This document shows, in pieces, positions 1 through 8,614 of a DNA stretch of 52,182 nucleotides (the stretch's first letter is position 1; each line of letters starts with the position of its first letter). A program made the position numbers and the translations under genes. The stretch is from Oceanicola granulosus HTCC2516 (GTDB lineage Bacteria > Pseudomonadota > Alphaproteobacteria > Rhodobacterales > Rhodobacteraceae): NCBI RefSeq assembly GCF_000153305.1, contig NZ_CH724107.1, forward strand, positions 548,832-601,013. The letters run 5' to 3'. Below the pieces are notes generated by a model. The model had not been told where the DNA came from. It made no database searches and worked only from the letters and a program-made list of their open reading frames with translations.

Positions 1-15
1 ACCCTACCCCGCCGG

Positions 16-684
16 TCACAAGCGGCCGTCCTCCAGCCGCACCGACCGGTCCATGCGGGCGGCGAGGTCGAGGTTGTGCGTCGCGATGAGGGCAGCGAGG
101 CCGGTGGAGCGGACGAGGTCCATCAGCGCCCCGAACACGCGGTCGGAGGTGGCGGGGTCGAGGTTGCCGGTGGGCTCGTCGGCGAGCAGCAGGCGCGGCC
201 GGTTGGCGAGGGCGCGGCAGAAGGCCACGCGCTGCTGCTCGCCCCCCGACAGCGCCGCCGGGCGGTGCGTCGCGCGGGCGCCGACGCCGACGCTCTCGAG
301 CAACTCGCGCGCCCGCGCCTCCGCCTCGGCGGGATCGACGCCGTTGGCGAGCTGGGGCAGCACCACGTTCTCGGCGGCGCTGAACTCGGGGAGCAGGTGG
401 TGGAACTGGTAGATGAACCCCACCTGCCGCCGCCGCGCCATGGTGCGGCGGCGGTCGCCGAGCCGCGTCATGTCCTCGCCGCCGAGCCAGACCTCGCCCG
501 CATCCGGCGTGTCGAGCAGGCCCGCGATGTGCAGCAGCGTCGACTTGCCCGCCCCCGACGGCGCGACCAGCGCCACCACCTCGCCGGCGCCGATCTCGAG
601 ATCGACGCCCGACAGCACCCGCACCTCGCTCGGCAGGCCGTGGTTGTAGCCCTTGCTCACTCCGCTCAGACGCAGCTCACTCAT
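16..684 (-). CDS. lolD: Lipoprotein-releasing ABC transporter ATP-binding protein LolD
   Basis: This 222-residue ABC ATPase powers the release of outer-membrane lipoproteins from the inner membrane to the LolA chaperone. Visible motifs are Walker A (APSGAGKST, residues 41-49), the Q-loop Gln93, the signature LSGGEQQR (145-152), Walker B running into DEPTGNLD (about 165-176) and the switch His203. The TGNLD wording and the length are typical of the LolD/MacB branch. Its start overlaps the end of the LolC/E permease gene by 8 bases, so the two are translationally coupled. The family assignment is firm. LolD rather than another MacB-type ATPase follows from the partner gene. Confidence 0.95.
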   Translation of the reverse strand: MSELRLSGVSKGYNHGLPSEVRVLSGVDLEIGAGEVVALVAPSGAGKSTLLHIAGLLDTPDAGEVWLGGEDMTRLGDRRRTMARRRQVGFIYQFHHLLPEFSAAENVVLPQLANGVDPAEAEARARELLESVGVGARATHRPAALSGGEQQRVAFCRALANRPRLLLADEPTGNLDPATSDRVFGALMDLVRSTGLAALIATHNLDLAARMDRSVRLEDGRL

Positions 685-1999
685 AGCGCAGCGCCTCGAC
701 CGGGTTCATCCGCGCCGCGCGGCGGGCGGGAAACAGCGTCACGATCCAGCTGAGCGCGAGGCTCAGGGAGACGGCGGAGAGCACGTCGCCGAACTCGAGC
801 CTGGCGGGCAGCGCGTAGATGCCCCGGATCGACGGATCCCACACGCCGCCGCCGGCGACGTAGTTCACGAAGCTGAAGATCTGGTCGACGTAGATGGCGA
901 AGAGGCAGCCGAGCACCACGCCGACGACGGTGCCGACCGTCCCGATCCCCGCGCCGCACAGGAAGAACACCCGCAGCACCGCCCCCTCGGTCAGCCCCAC
1001 GGTGCGCAGGATGCCGATGTCGCGGCCCTTGTTCTTCACCAGCATGATGAGGCCGGAGATGATGTTCATGCTCGCGATCAGCACGAGGATCGACAGGATG
1101 ACGAACATCACGTTGTCCTCCACCGTGAGCGCCCGCAGGTAGGCACCCTCGTTGTCCTTCCAGCTGTAGAGCAGAGAGCCCGGCTCGAGCTGCGCGTAGA
1201 CCGGCGAGATCCACTGCTCCACGTTGTCGGGGTCGGTGACGAAGACCTCGATCTCGTCCACCGCGTCGCCGCGGTTGAAGAAGTCCTGCGCCTTTTCGAG
1301 CGGCATGTAGACGCGAACGACGTCGGTGGCGTAGCGGCCGGTCTGGAAGATGTAGACCACGTCGAAGCTCGCCCGGCGCGGGCTGCGCCCGACCGCCGTC
1401 TGCACCCCGGCGGCGGTGGTCAGGGTGATGCGCTCGCCGACGGAGACGCCGAGCGCGCGCGCCACCCCCGAGCCGAGCGCCACGCCGCTCTCGCCGCCGA
1501 AGTCGGCGAGCCGGCCCGACGACTGCTCCGGCGCGCGGATCAGCGGGACGTCGGCGAGCTCCTCGGGCGAGATGCCATAGATCTGAACGAAGGTGGCCTC
1601 CTCGCCCCGGCTCGCCAGCCCCTCCCCGCGCACCACCGAGTTGGCCCGCTCCACGCCCTCGAGCGCGGCGAGACGGGCGGCCAGGTCGGGGTAGTCGGAG
1701 ATCGTGTCGACCCAGCGGGTGACGTCGACGCTCTGGTCGCCCTGGGTGACGGTCACCGTCTCCTGGGTCTGCTGGCGCACCGCGAGGTGGGCATTGGCAC
1801 CGACGATGGTGTCGACGAATTCCTGCCGGAAGCCCGAGCGCACCGCCAGCGTGGCGATCAGCGCGAACACGGCGAGGCTGATGCCCACGAGGCTGATCCA
1901 GGTCATCACCGAGACACCGCCCTCGGCGCGCCGGGCGCGGATGTAGCGCCAGGCGATCTTCCACTCGAAGGGGGCGAAGGGGCGCGGGGTCTGGGCCAT
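677..1999 (-). CDS. lolC: Lipoprotein-releasing ABC transporter permease (LolC/LolE family)
   Basis: This is the inner-membrane permease (440 aa) of the Lol lipoprotein release system. The N-terminus [20 protein letters not shown] and the following membrane segment are classic for LolC/E. A large periplasmic domain follows, then three C-terminal membrane segments ending in a [18 protein letters not shown]-type tail, the MacB/LolCE hallmark. I chose the ATG at 1999 because everything upstream in frame is non-conserved and the family begins here. Only one permease gene is visible, so the transporter may use a homodimer (LolF-like) unless the second lies outside the window. The gene is co-transcribed with lolD. 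Confidence 0.93.
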   Translation of the reverse strand: MAQTPRPFAPFEWKIAWRYIRARRAEGGVSVMTWISLVGISLAVFALIATLAVRSGFRQEFVDTIVGANAHLAVRQQTQETVTVTQGDQSVDVTRWVDTISDYPDLAARLAALEGVERANSVVRGEGLASRGEEATFVQIYGISPEELADVPLIRAPEQSSGRLADFGGESGVALGSGVARALGVSVGERITLTTAAGVQTAVGRSPRRASFDVVYIFQTGRYATDVVRVYMPLEKAQDFFNRGDAVDEIEVFVTDPDNVEQWISPVYAQLEPGSLLYSWKDNEGAYLRALTVEDNVMFVILSILVLIASMNIISGLIMLVKNKGRDIGILRTVGLTEGAVLRVFFLCGAGIGTVGTVVGVVLGCLFAIYVDQIFSFVNYVAGGGVWDPSIRGIYALPARLEFGDVLSAVSLSLALSWIVTLFPARRAARMNPVEALRYE

Positions 2000-2073
2000 G
2001 TCTGCTCTCGATGGACGGGTCGGCCCTACCTGTCCGCTCGCGGCCTCGTGGTCAAGCGGCGGCGGCTTCACGG

Positions 2074-2102
2074 TTGGCGGCGGCGCGAGCGGCCCGTAAG
2101 GT
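2074..2102 (+). promoter_or_regulatory. Predicted sigma-70 promoter of the peptide-type binding protein
   Basis: TTGGCG (2074-2079) and TAAGGT (2097-2102) are separated by 17 bases. They lie about 60 bases before the GTG start at 2161, in the divergent region shared with the Lol permease. The assignment rests on consensus match only. Confidence 0.4.
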
Positions 2103-2112
2103 ACGCGGGCGA

Positions 2113-2135
2113 GGCCGCCCCGGGAGGGGGCGGCC
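2113..2135 (+). promoter_or_regulatory. Leader hairpin before the binding-protein gene
   Basis: This is a perfect 9-bp stem, GGCCGCCCC pairing with GGGGCGGCC, around a 5-base loop. It lies just after the predicted -10 box and about 25 bases before the start codon. It would be near the 5' end of the mRNA and could protect it or act on translation. There is no T-run, so it does not look like an attenuator terminator. Confidence 0.4.
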
Positions 2136-2160
2136 GATAACAATCCGCTCGGAGACAACC

Positions 2161-3810
2161 GTGACAAAGTTCTACAACAGGGATGACATCCACCCCGCGG
2201 CACGCATGCACGCCGCCGAGGTCGCCGCCGGCAAGCTGAGCCGGCGCGAGTTCCTCACGCGCGCCACGTCGCTCGGCGTGACCGCCGCCGGCGCCTACGG
2301 GATGATCGGGCTGACGATGCCGACCCCCGCCCGCGCGCAGGCCGCCGAGGGCGGTGTCATCCGCATCCAGCAGGACGTGCGCCCGCTGAAGGACCCGCCG
2401 ACGTTCGACTGGCCGCAGGTCGGCAACATCGCGCGCGGCTGGCTCGAGTTCCTCGTCCAGTACAACGCCGACGGCACTTTCGAGGGCCGCCTGCTGGAGA
2501 GCTGGGATGTCAACGAGGATGCCACCGAGTACACGCTCCACCTGCGCCCGGGCGTGCAGTGGAACAACGGCGAGCCCTTCACCGCCGCCGACGTCGCCTA
2601 CAACTTCGCCCGGTGGTGCGATTCCACCATGGAGGGCAACTCCATGGCCTCGCGCATGGGCGCGATCCAGAACGAGGCCGGCGACGGCCCCGCCGAGGGC
2701 GCCATCGAGGTGGTCGACGACCAGACCCTGAAGCTGCATCTGCAGCGGCCCGACATCTCGATCATCGCCACCGTGTCCGACTATCCCTCCGCCATCGTGC
2801 CCGAAGGCTTCACCGGCAACCCCGCCGACAACCCGGTCGGCACCGGCCCCTACCGTCTCGCCGAGTTCGAGGTCGGCGTGCGCGCGGTCCTCGAGAAGAA
2901 CACCGATCACCAATGGTGGGGCGAAGGCGCCGCGCTCGACCGGATCGAATTCGTTGATTACGGCCAGGACGGCGCGGCCCACGTCGCCGCCGCCGAGGCC
3001 GGCGAGATCGACATGACCTACGAGACGGTCGGCGAATTCGTCGAGATCTTCCAGGCGATCGGCTGGGAGCAGTCGGAATCGGTCTCCGCCAACACGCTGG
3101 TGCTGCGGACCAACCAGGAGGCCGAGGTCGACGGCATGAAGCCCTATGCCGACGTCCGCGTGCGCCGCGCGCTGGCGCTGGCCTGCGACAACAACGTGCT
3201 GCTCGAACTCGGCTACGCCGGGCGCGGCACCGTCGCCGAGAACCACCATGTCTGCCCGGTCCATCCCGAGTACGCCGACATCGGCATGCCGGAATTCGAC
3301 CCCGAGAAGGCGATGGCGCTGATGGAAGAGGCCGGCATGGCCGACTTCGTGCACGAGCTGATCTCCATCGACGACGACTGGCGGCGCAACACCTCCGACG
3401 CGCTCGCCGCCCAGCTGCGCGACGCGGGGATGCAGGTCGAGCGGACCATCTACCCGGGCTCCACCTTCTGGAACGACTGGGCCAAGTACCCGTTCTCCTC
3501 GACCGACTGGGGCCACCGCCCGCTCGGCGTCCAGAACCTCGCCCTCGCCTACAAGACCGGCGTGGCCTGGAACGAGACGGCCTACGCCAACCCGGTGTTC
3601 GACGAGATGCTCAACGAGGCCTCCGCCATCGCCGACGCCGACGCCCGGCGCCAGGTCATGGCCGAGATCGAGCAGCTCCTGCGCGACGACGGCGTGATCA
3701 TCCAGCCCTACTGGCGCTCGCTGTTCCGCCACGCCCGCCCCGGCGTGATCGGCGCCGAAAGCCACCCGATCAACGAGATCCACCTGCACAAGCTGGCGCT
3801 CGAAGGCTGA
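2161..3810 (+). CDS. ABC transporter substrate-binding protein, peptide/nickel type (SBP_bac_5), Tat-exported
   Basis: This 549-aa periplasmic solute-binding protein belongs to the DppA/OppA (SBP_bac_5) family. The GTG start at 2161 has GGAG 7 bases upstream, whereas the open frame before it is not protein-like. The N-terminus carries a twin-arginine signal (SRREFL, Arg28-Arg29), a hydrophobic stretch and probable cleavage after a TPARAQA motif near residue 60. The mature part has family landmarks such as [21 protein letters not shown], with its [19 protein letters not shown] core, and [10 protein letters not shown]. No cognate permease or ATPase gene lies nearby, so it is an orphan and its ligand is unknown. 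Tat export suggests folding before secretion. Confidence 0.9.
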   Translation: MTKFYNRDDIHPAARMHAAEVAAGKLSRREFLTRATSLGVTAAGAYGMIGLTMPTPARAQAAEGGVIRIQQDVRPLKDPPTFDWPQVGNIARGWLEFLVQYNADGTFEGRLLESWDVNEDATEYTLHLRPGVQWNNGEPFTAADVAYNFARWCDSTMEGNSMASRMGAIQNEAGDGPAEGAIEVVDDQTLKLHLQRPDISIIATVSDYPSAIVPEGFTGNPADNPVGTGPYRLAEFEVGVRAVLEKNTDHQWWGEGAALDRIEFVDYGQDGAAHVAAAEAGEIDMTYETVGEFVEIFQAIGWEQSESVSANTLVLRTNQEAEVDGMKPYADVRVRRALALACDNNVLLELGYAGRGTVAENHHVCPVHPEYADIGMPEFDPEKAMALMEEAGMADFVHELISIDDDWRRNTSDALAAQLRDAGMQVERTIYPGSTFWNDWAKYPFSSTDWGHRPLGVQNLALAYKTGVAWNETAYANPVFDEMLNEASAIADADARRQVMAEIEQLLRDDGVIIQPYWRSLFRHARPGVIGAESHPINEIHLHKLALEG

Positions 3811-3814
3811 TCCC

Positions 3815-3842
3815 GTGTCCCGGCCCCTCGGGGCCGGGACAC
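3815..3842 (+). terminator. Hairpin terminator of the binding-protein gene
   Basis: Arms of 13 bases (GTGTCCCGGCCCC and its exact complement) start 4 bases after the stop codon. No strong T-run follows, so termination efficiency is uncertain. Confidence 0.6.
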
Positions 3843-3888
3843 CCGTCGCGGATTTAGAGGCCTTTCGGACCTCACGAGTGTCACTGCA

Positions 3889-3916
3889 GGGTGCGCAATG
3901 AATGCGCACCCTACGG
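3889..3916 (-). repeat. 28-bp palindromic intergenic repeat, copy 1
   Basis: This 28-bp element has the core GGGTGCGCA..TGCGCACCC. It is the exact reverse complement of 15857-15884, 12 kb away. It lies between the convergent binding-protein and ThuA-like genes. Both copies lie just after genes. Confidence 0.75.
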
Positions 3917-3933
3917 GTGGAACGTCCCCCAGA

Positions 3934-3954
3934 TCTCTGTCCTGAAAATATCCC
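3934..3954 (-). repeat. Downstream element with GGGATA..CAGGACAGAGA core
   Basis: On the minus strand this 21-base element sits just after a small hairpin (CCGCC/GGCGG at 3954-3966) downstream of the ThuA-like gene. It matches 33495-33515, downstream of the Hint gene, at 19 of 21 positions. Elements of this kind (GC hairpin, then GGATATTT and a purine-rich tail) follow many Rhodobacterales genes. Its function is unknown. Confidence 0.6.
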
Positions 3955-3996
3955 CGCCGGAGGCGGCGCGCCGGTGCAGCCGCCGCCCCCGTCGGA

Positions 3997-4719
3997 TCAG
4001 AAGTGCTTGCCGTCCGACGCGTAGGTCTCGTGCCGCTCGCCCGCCGCTTCGGCAGCCGCGCGCCCCTTGCCGGCCCAGAGCAGGCCCCGGCGCAGCATCT
4101 CGCGCGCCGGGCCCGAGGAAATCGTCGCCGCCTGGTGGCCGAGCGCGTTGTAGTAGACGCGGCCCAGGCCCCAGCGGCGGGTCCAGGCCTGGGGGACGTC
4201 GACCTCGCCGTTGGCCGAGTGGTACCAGGTGGTCGTCGGAAACCGGGTGGTGGCGAGGACGTGGTTCGCCGGGTCGGTGTGCAGGTAGTATTGCTCGCTG
4301 ACGACCTCGAAGTCGTCGATCCCCTCGTTGAGCTCGTGATCGCGGTCGGTGATCTCGACCGTGTAGCGCACGCCGTCGCCGCCCGGGTGGGCGACCCAGT
4401 TCGCGCCGGTCATGAACTGCCACAGCACTTCGGAGCGGAACGCGTCGCACATGCCGCCGTGGCAGCCGGCGAGGCCGGTGCCGCGCGAGACGGCCTCGGA
4501 GACGTTCTCGGCGCGCTCGCGGGTCAGCTCGGACATGGTCCAGACGGGAACGATCAGGTCGAGCGCGCGCAGGGCGTCGGCGTCGTCGAAGCAGTCGAGC
4601 GTGTCGGTGACCTCGACCTCGTAGCCTTCCGGCTCCAGCATCTCGCGGAACAGCGCGGCGACCTTGTCGGGCTGGTGCCCCTCCCAGCCGCCCCAGGTGA
4701 TAAGTGCCTTGCTCGTCAT
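3997..4719 (-). CDS. ThuA-like domain protein
   Basis: This 240-aa protein belongs to the ThuA family (trehalose utilisation, class I glutamine amidotransferase-like fold). Recognisable features are the N-terminal beta strand ALITWGGWEGHQP, the GLAGCHGGMCDAF segment with Cys and His in the nucleophile-elbow region, the HPGGDGVRYTVEITDRDHEL segment, and the C-terminal GRVYYNALGHQ motif typical of ThuA proteins. The start has a strong GAGGAGG ribosome site. The substrate is unknown. ThuA proteins usually act in sugar or sugar-alcohol catabolism, but no sugar gene lies beside this one. It sits between the orphan binding protein and DUF2937. Confidence 0.85.
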   Translation of the reverse strand: MTSKALITWGGWEGHQPDKVAALFREMLEPEGYEVEVTDTLDCFDDADALRALDLIVPVWTMSELTRERAENVSEAVSRGTGLAGCHGGMCDAFRSEVLWQFMTGANWVAHPGGDGVRYTVEITDRDHELNEGIDDFEVVSEQYYLHTDPANHVLATTRFPTTTWYHSANGEVDVPQAWTRRWGLGRVYYNALGHQAATISSGPAREMLRRGLLWAGKGRAAAEAAGERHETYASDGKHF

Positions 4720-4783
4720 GGTATCCTCCTCGATTCCGGCGCGACCCTAGGGGCCAGCCCGGGGGAGGTCCAGCGGGTGCGGC

Positions 4784-5383
4784 TCAGAAGTGCGGGCGGC
4801 GCAGCGGCGGCTCGACGCGCCCCTCGTGGGGCGCCGTCAGCGGCGGCTCGGTCCGCCCGGGCGCGGCGGCGGGGCGCGGCGCGAGGCGGCGGGGCCGGCG
4901 CAGGGGGCGCAGCAGGAGCGCCAGCAGCCCGCCGACGAGCGACCAGCCGGCGAGGTAGCCCGCCCCGGCGGCCAGCGCGCCCGGCAGGGATAGCGGCAAG
5001 GCCGGGACGAAGTTTTCCCACGTGCCCGCGACGGTCTCCGGATCGCCCAGGCGGTGCGGCATCAGCATCCGCTCGACCGGCGAGGCGGCGGCGAGGGCGG
5101 CGTAGCTGTCGCTCAGCGCCTCGTAGCGGCGGAAGGTGCGGGTCATGTCGGCGCGGCGGTCGTCGAGGAACGCCGTGCCCGTCATCTGCGCCAGCGCCGC
5201 CTCGCGCGTCAGGCCCGAACGCGCGGCGGTGGCGTCGAAATCGGCGGCGACGGTCTCGAGCGCGTCGATCTGCCCCGCGAGCCGCTGGGTGTACTGGGTG
5301 GTGAACTCGGGATATTGCGACAGCGCCATCGCCCCGGCGACGCCGCCCGCCATCGCCAGCGTGCGAATGAGAAAGCTCAGCAT
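4784..5383 (-). CDS. DUF2937 family membrane protein
   Basis: This 199-aa protein resembles the DUF2937 family. It has an N-terminal membrane segment (FLIRTLAMAGGVAGAMALSQ), then a soluble coiled region containing the family-like YPEFTTQYTQRLAGQ motif, and a second hydrophobic segment near residues 135-165 (SLPGALAAGAGYLAGWSLVG). The tail is Pro/Arg-rich. The start at 5383 was chosen because the family begins with the membrane segment, and the 24 upstream in-frame residues overlap the proS terminator. No biochemical function is known. Topology suggests both ends cytoplasmic with a periplasmic helical domain, which is inference. Confidence 0.75.
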   Translation of the reverse strand: MLSFLIRTLAMAGGVAGAMALSQYPEFTTQYTQRLAGQIDALETVAADFDATAARSGLTREAALAQMTGTAFLDDRRADMTRTFRRYEALSDSYAALAAASPVERMLMPHRLGDPETVAGTWENFVPALPLSLPGALAAGAGYLAGWSLVGGLLALLLRPLRRPRRLAPRPAAAPGRTEPPLTAPHEGRVEPPLRRPHF

Positions 5384-5434
5384 GTTGCGGCCCCTGCTCC
5401 GCGCCATTCTTGCGGGCGCGAGGGGCACTCTAGC

Positions 5435-5464
5435 AAAACCGGCGCCTTCGGGCAAAGGCGCCGG
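5435..5464 (-). terminator. Intrinsic terminator of proS
   Basis: A perfect 10-bp stem (CCGGCGCCTT/AAGGCGCCGG) with a 6-base loop is followed on the minus strand by TTTT, 9 bases after the proS stop codon. It separates proS from the DUF2937 gene. Confidence 0.85.
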
Positions 5465-5473
5465 ATCGTCGCG

Positions 5474-6874
5474 TCAGATCCAGGTGTGGAAGCTGCGCTT
5501 GCCCATCGGCTCGGGCATGGGCCGGCCGACATGGGCGTGGTGCGGCGCGTAGATCTCGCAGAGCCGGTCGGTCAGCGCGTCGGGCGCGATCTCCTCGCTG
5601 TCGCCGGTGCGGCGCGAGGTGAGCTCGACCACGCCGTTCTTGAGCCCGCGCGGCCCCACGGTGACGCGCCACGGCAAGCCGATCAGGTCCATCGTCGCGA
5701 ACTTGGCCCCTGCCCGCTCGTCGCGGTCGTCGTAGAGCACCTCGAGCCCGCAGGCGGTGAGTTGGTCGTAGATCTTCTGGCAGGCGGCATCGGCGTCGCC
5801 GTCGCCGGTCTTGAGGTTGACGAGGCCGACATGGAACGGCGTGACGCCCTCCGGCCAGACGATGCCCTTGTCGTCGTGGTTGGCCTCGATCAGCGCGCCG
5901 ACGAGGCGGCTGACGCCGATCCCGTGGCTGCCCATGTGGACCGGCACCGGCTTGCCGTCCGGACCCTGCACCGTCGCGCCCATGGGCTCGGAGTACTTGG
6001 TGCCGAAGTAGAAGATCTGCCCCACCTCGATGCCGCGCGCCGAGCGGCGGCGCGCCTCGGGCACCTCGGCGAAGAGCGCCTCGTCGTGGGTCTCGTCGGT
6101 GCGGGCGTAGCGCGAGGTGAACTCCGCCATTACCGCCTCGCACTGGGCGCGGTCGTCGTAATCGATCTCGCGCTCGCCGAAGCGCAGGTCGGTGATCTCG
6201 CTATCGTAGAAGACCTCGCTCTCGCCGGTCTCGGCCAGCACGAGGAACTCGTGCGTGTCGTCGCCGCCGATGGGGCCGGAATCGGCGCGCATCGGGATCG
6301 CCTGCAGGCCCATCCGCTCGTAGGTGCGCAGGTAGCTGACGAGGTGGCGGTTGTAGGCGTGGAGCGCGTCTTCCTTGGTCAGGTCGAAATTGTAGCCGTC
6401 CTTCATCAGGAACTCGCGCCCGCGCATGACGCCGAAGCGCGGGCGGACCTCGTCGCGGAACTTCCACTGGATGTGGTAGAGCGTCAGCGGCAGGTCCTTG
6501 TAGCTTGCCACGTGGCTGCGGAAGATGTCGGTGATCATCTCCTCGTTGGTCGGCCCGTAGAGCATGTCGCGGTCGTGGCGGTCGCGGATGCGCAGCATCT
6601 CGGGGCCGTAGGCGTCGTAGCGGCCCGACTCGCGCCAGAGCTCGGCCGTCTGCAGCGTCGGCATCAGCACCGGGTGGTGGCCGGCGCGCTGCTGTTCCTC
6701 GTGAACGATGCGCTCGATCTTCTTGAGCACCCGGTAGCCGAGCGGCAGCCATGAATAGATGCCGGCCCCCGCCTGCTTGATCATGCCCGCGCGCAGCATC
6801 AGCCGGTGGCTGGCGATCTGCGCCTCGGCGGGCGTCTCCTTGAGCACGGGAAGGAAGTAGCGGCTGAGGCGCAT
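5474..6874 (-). CDS. proS: Prolyl-tRNA synthetase, short form lacking the editing (INS) domain
   Basis: This class II synthetase charges tRNA-Pro in the cytoplasm. The 466-aa product begins MRLSRYFLP and shows the ProRS motifs [32 protein letters not shown] (motif 2 in its centre) and [17 protein letters not shown] (motif 3). E. coli ProRS is about 570 aa. The shortfall lies between motifs 2 and 3, where the roughly 180-residue cis-editing INS domain is replaced by a short linker. This matches the alphaproteobacterial type, in which Ala-tRNA-Pro is cleared by separate ProXp-ala/YbaK-like proteins; none lies in this window. The start at 6874 was chosen on family N-terminal conservation. Confidence 0.97.
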   Translation of the reverse strand: MRLSRYFLPVLKETPAEAQIASHRLMLRAGMIKQAGAGIYSWLPLGYRVLKKIERIVHEEQQRAGHHPVLMPTLQTAELWRESGRYDAYGPEMLRIRDRHDRDMLYGPTNEEMITDIFRSHVASYKDLPLTLYHIQWKFRDEVRPRFGVMRGREFLMKDGYNFDLTKEDALHAYNRHLVSYLRTYERMGLQAIPMRADSGPIGGDDTHEFLVLAETGESEVFYDSEITDLRFGEREIDYDDRAQCEAVMAEFTSRYARTDETHDEALFAEVPEARRRSARGIEVGQIFYFGTKYSEPMGATVQGPDGKPVPVHMGSHGIGVSRLVGALIEANHDDKGIVWPEGVTPFHVGLVNLKTGDGDADAACQKIYDQLTACGLEVLYDDRDERAGAKFATMDLIGLPWRVTVGPRGLKNGVVELTSRRTGDSEEIAPDALTDRLCEIYAPHHAHVGRPMPEPMGKRSFHTWI

Positions 6875-6963
6875 GGGGAGCCCTTTGGCTGACGGAAATT
6901 GCCCGGCAGTCCTAGGCGAGCCGGCCGGTGCAGGCAAGCGTCGCGCAGTTTGGGCGGCAAGGT

Positions 6964-7028
6964 GCAGGCCGGGCTTCAGCCCGGCCCCGGGGTGCCGTGC
7001 GGGGGAGCCGGGCTGAAGCCCGGCCTAC
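6964..7028. repeat. Pair of inverted REP elements (REPIN-like)
   Basis: Two copies of the GGCCGGGCTTCAGCCCGGCC palindrome (6967-6986 and, reversed, 7007-7028) face each other across a 20-base spacer between proS and the cupin gene. Each forms its own hairpin and the pair can also fold on itself. Five further copies or variants occur at 8494, 29519, 29556, 29608 and 29660. Confidence 0.8.
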
Positions 7029-7033
7029 AGCCC

Positions 7034-7468
7034 CTACAGCGGCGTGCCGGTGAAGCTCAGGTTATGCCGCTCGCCGCTCTCGACGATGGCGGCCATGTCC
7101 TCGGGAATGCGGCAGCCCTTCTCGGCCATCTCCATGAAGAACTGCTCGAAGCCGCCCGGCGTGAGGATCACGAGGTGGCGGCAGGGCGCGTCGTCGCTGA
7201 CGCGGAACGTGTGCTCGCGCCCGCGCGGCACGAACAGCGCCTCGCCCGCCCCGCAGGTGCCGGTCTCGCCCTCCATCCACCACTCGAGCGTGCCGGTGAG
7301 CACGACGAACACCTCGTCCTCGGCGTGGTGCACGTGGCGCGGCGGGCCGGAGCCGGCGGGGCTGACCGAATCGACGATGCTCATCACGCCGCTGGTCGAG
7401 TCGTTGGTCAGGATCGTCTTGTACTGGGTGCCGTTCCACGTGGCGGCATCTTCGAGCACATCTTTCAT
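7034..7468 (-). CDS. Cupin domain protein
   Basis: This single-domain cupin has 144 aa. Cupin motif 1 is seen as PPRHVHHAEDEVFVVLTG, with the metal-binding His and Glu residues, and motif 2 as GEALFVPRGREHTFRV. The start at 7468 has GGGAGAAG upstream. It is divergent from a LysR regulator across 87 bases, the usual layout for a LysR target. The substrate or enzymatic role cannot be told from sequence; it could be a small metal-dependent isomerase, a dioxygenase or a non-enzymatic binder. The stop codon lies close to a REP element. Confidence 0.85.
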   Translation of the reverse strand: MKDVLEDAATWNGTQYKTILTNDSTSGVMSIVDSVSPAGSGPPRHVHHAEDEVFVVLTGTLEWWMEGETGTCGAGEALFVPRGREHTFRVSDDAPCRHLVILTPGGFEQFFMEMAEKGCRIPEDMAAIVESGERHNLSFTGTPL

Positions 7469-7495
7469 GGCGCTTCTCCCTGATTGATGCACATC

Positions 7496-7524
7496 AGGAT
7501 AGGCCGGTCGGATTTCACTGTTAA
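7496..7524 (-). promoter_or_regulatory. Predicted promoter of the cupin gene, LysR control region
   Basis: On the minus strand TTAACA (7524-7519) and TATCCT (7501-7496) are 17 bases apart. Just upstream, between the divergent genes, is ATAT-GGGTG-ATAT (7536-7548), a short dyad in an AT-richer patch. It is a reasonable candidate for LysR binding, but that is inference. Confidence 0.45.
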
Positions 7525-7555
7525 ACGCATAAGCGATATGGGTGATATTGATGCC

Positions 7556-8497
7556 ATGAATTTGGCCGGCTTCGATCTGAACCTGCTCAAGGTGCTGGAC
7601 GCCCTCCTGCGCGAGCGCTCGACGACCCGCGCGGCGGCGCGGGTGGGCCTGTCGCAGCCGGCGGTGTCGGCGGCGCTGGGCCGGCTGCGGGCGGCGCTCG
7701 GGGACGAACTGTTCCTCCGCCGGGGCCAGGGGCTGGTGGCGACGGACTTCGCCCGCGCGCTCGAGGCGCCGCTGCGCGAGACGCTCGACCGGCTGGAGGA
7801 CCTGCTCGCCGCGCCGCAGGAATTCGACCCGGCCACCGCCAAACGGACCTTCCGCCTCGCCGGGATCGACTTCTTCGCCGAGATGCTCATGCCGCAGCTG
7901 GCCGCGCGCCTCGCCGCCGCCGCGCCGGGCGTGCGCATCCAGCTGCTCAACCTCGTGCCGCGCGAGTACGAGGCGACGCTCGAGCGCTACGAGGCCGACG
8001 TCGCGCTGTTCCCGCTCACCGGCTCGCCCGAGTGGGCCGAGCACCGGCTGCTGTTCCGCTCGCCCTTCGTGCTGGCGGCGGCCGCCGGCAACCCGCGCCT
8101 CGCCCACCTCGCCGAGGGCGACACGGTGCCGCTCGACCTGTTCTGCGACCTCGGCCACATCCTGTTCTCGCTCGACGGCAACCTGCGCGCGATGGGCGAC
8201 GACGCGCTGGCGGCGGTGGGGCGGCAGCGGCGGGTGGTGATGTCGATGGCCTCGTTCCCGGGCATCCTGCGCGCGGTGGCAGGCAGCGAGGCGGTGTCGC
8301 TGGTGCCGGTCCAGCTGGCGCGCAAGCTGCAGGGCGAGATGGGGCTGCGCTGCTTCGCGCTGCCGATGCCACTCGAGCCGCCGGTGATCGGGATGATGTG
8401 GCACCGCCGCTCGTCGGCGACACCGGCGCACGCGTGGCTGCGCGAGCAGATCGTGGAGCTGATGACGCCGCTGAACGCAGGCTTGGCGCCCCTGTAG
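7556..8497 (+). CDS. LysR family transcriptional regulator
   Basis: This 313-aa regulator starts FDLNLLKVLDALLRERS. A winged helix-turn-helix occupies about residues 5-65 (TRAARVGLSQPAVSAALGRLR with an intact recognition helix), followed by a two-lobed effector domain. The start at 7556 fits the family. An in-frame ATG at 7538 would add six residues, and neither has a clear ribosome site. It is divergent from the cupin gene, its probable target. The DLNLL start and SRLR-like helix resemble the NodD/NahR/LinR subgroup, which often responds to aromatic effectors, but the ligand is unknown. The TAG stop codon lies inside a REP element. Confidence 0.92.
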   Translation: MNLAGFDLNLLKVLDALLRERSTTRAAARVGLSQPAVSAALGRLRAALGDELFLRRGQGLVATDFARALEAPLRETLDRLEDLLAAPQEFDPATAKRTFRLAGIDFFAEMLMPQLAARLAAAAPGVRIQLLNLVPREYEATLERYEADVALFPLTGSPEWAEHRLLFRSPFVLAAAAGNPRLAHLAEGDTVPLDLFCDLGHILFSLDGNLRAMGDDALAAVGRQRRVVMSMASFPGILRAVAGSEAVSLVPVQLARKLQGEMGLRCFALPMPLEPPVIGMMWHRRSSATPAHAWLREQIVELMTPLNAGLAPL

Positions 8498-8516
8498 GCC
8501 GGGCTTCAGCCCGGCC
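8494..8516 (+). repeat. REP element overlapping the lysR stop codon
   Basis: GTAGGCCGGGCTTCAGCCCGGCC-type palindrome. Its first bases supply the TAG stop of the LysR gene. It probably also works as the transcript-end hairpin. Confidence 0.75.
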
Positions 8517-8614
8517 CCGCGCAGCATCCGGACCGCCGCCGCCCGTGCGCGGTCACGGTTCGTCTTGCCCTGCCTCGCATCTGCGGCGAAACAGGGGGGA
8601 GCGAAGGAGACAGC

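Noticed and set aside
2000-2203. N-terminal extension of the Lol permease up to 2203
   Set aside because: The extra 68 residues overlap the divergent promoter and the start of the binding-protein gene and do not resemble LolC/E.
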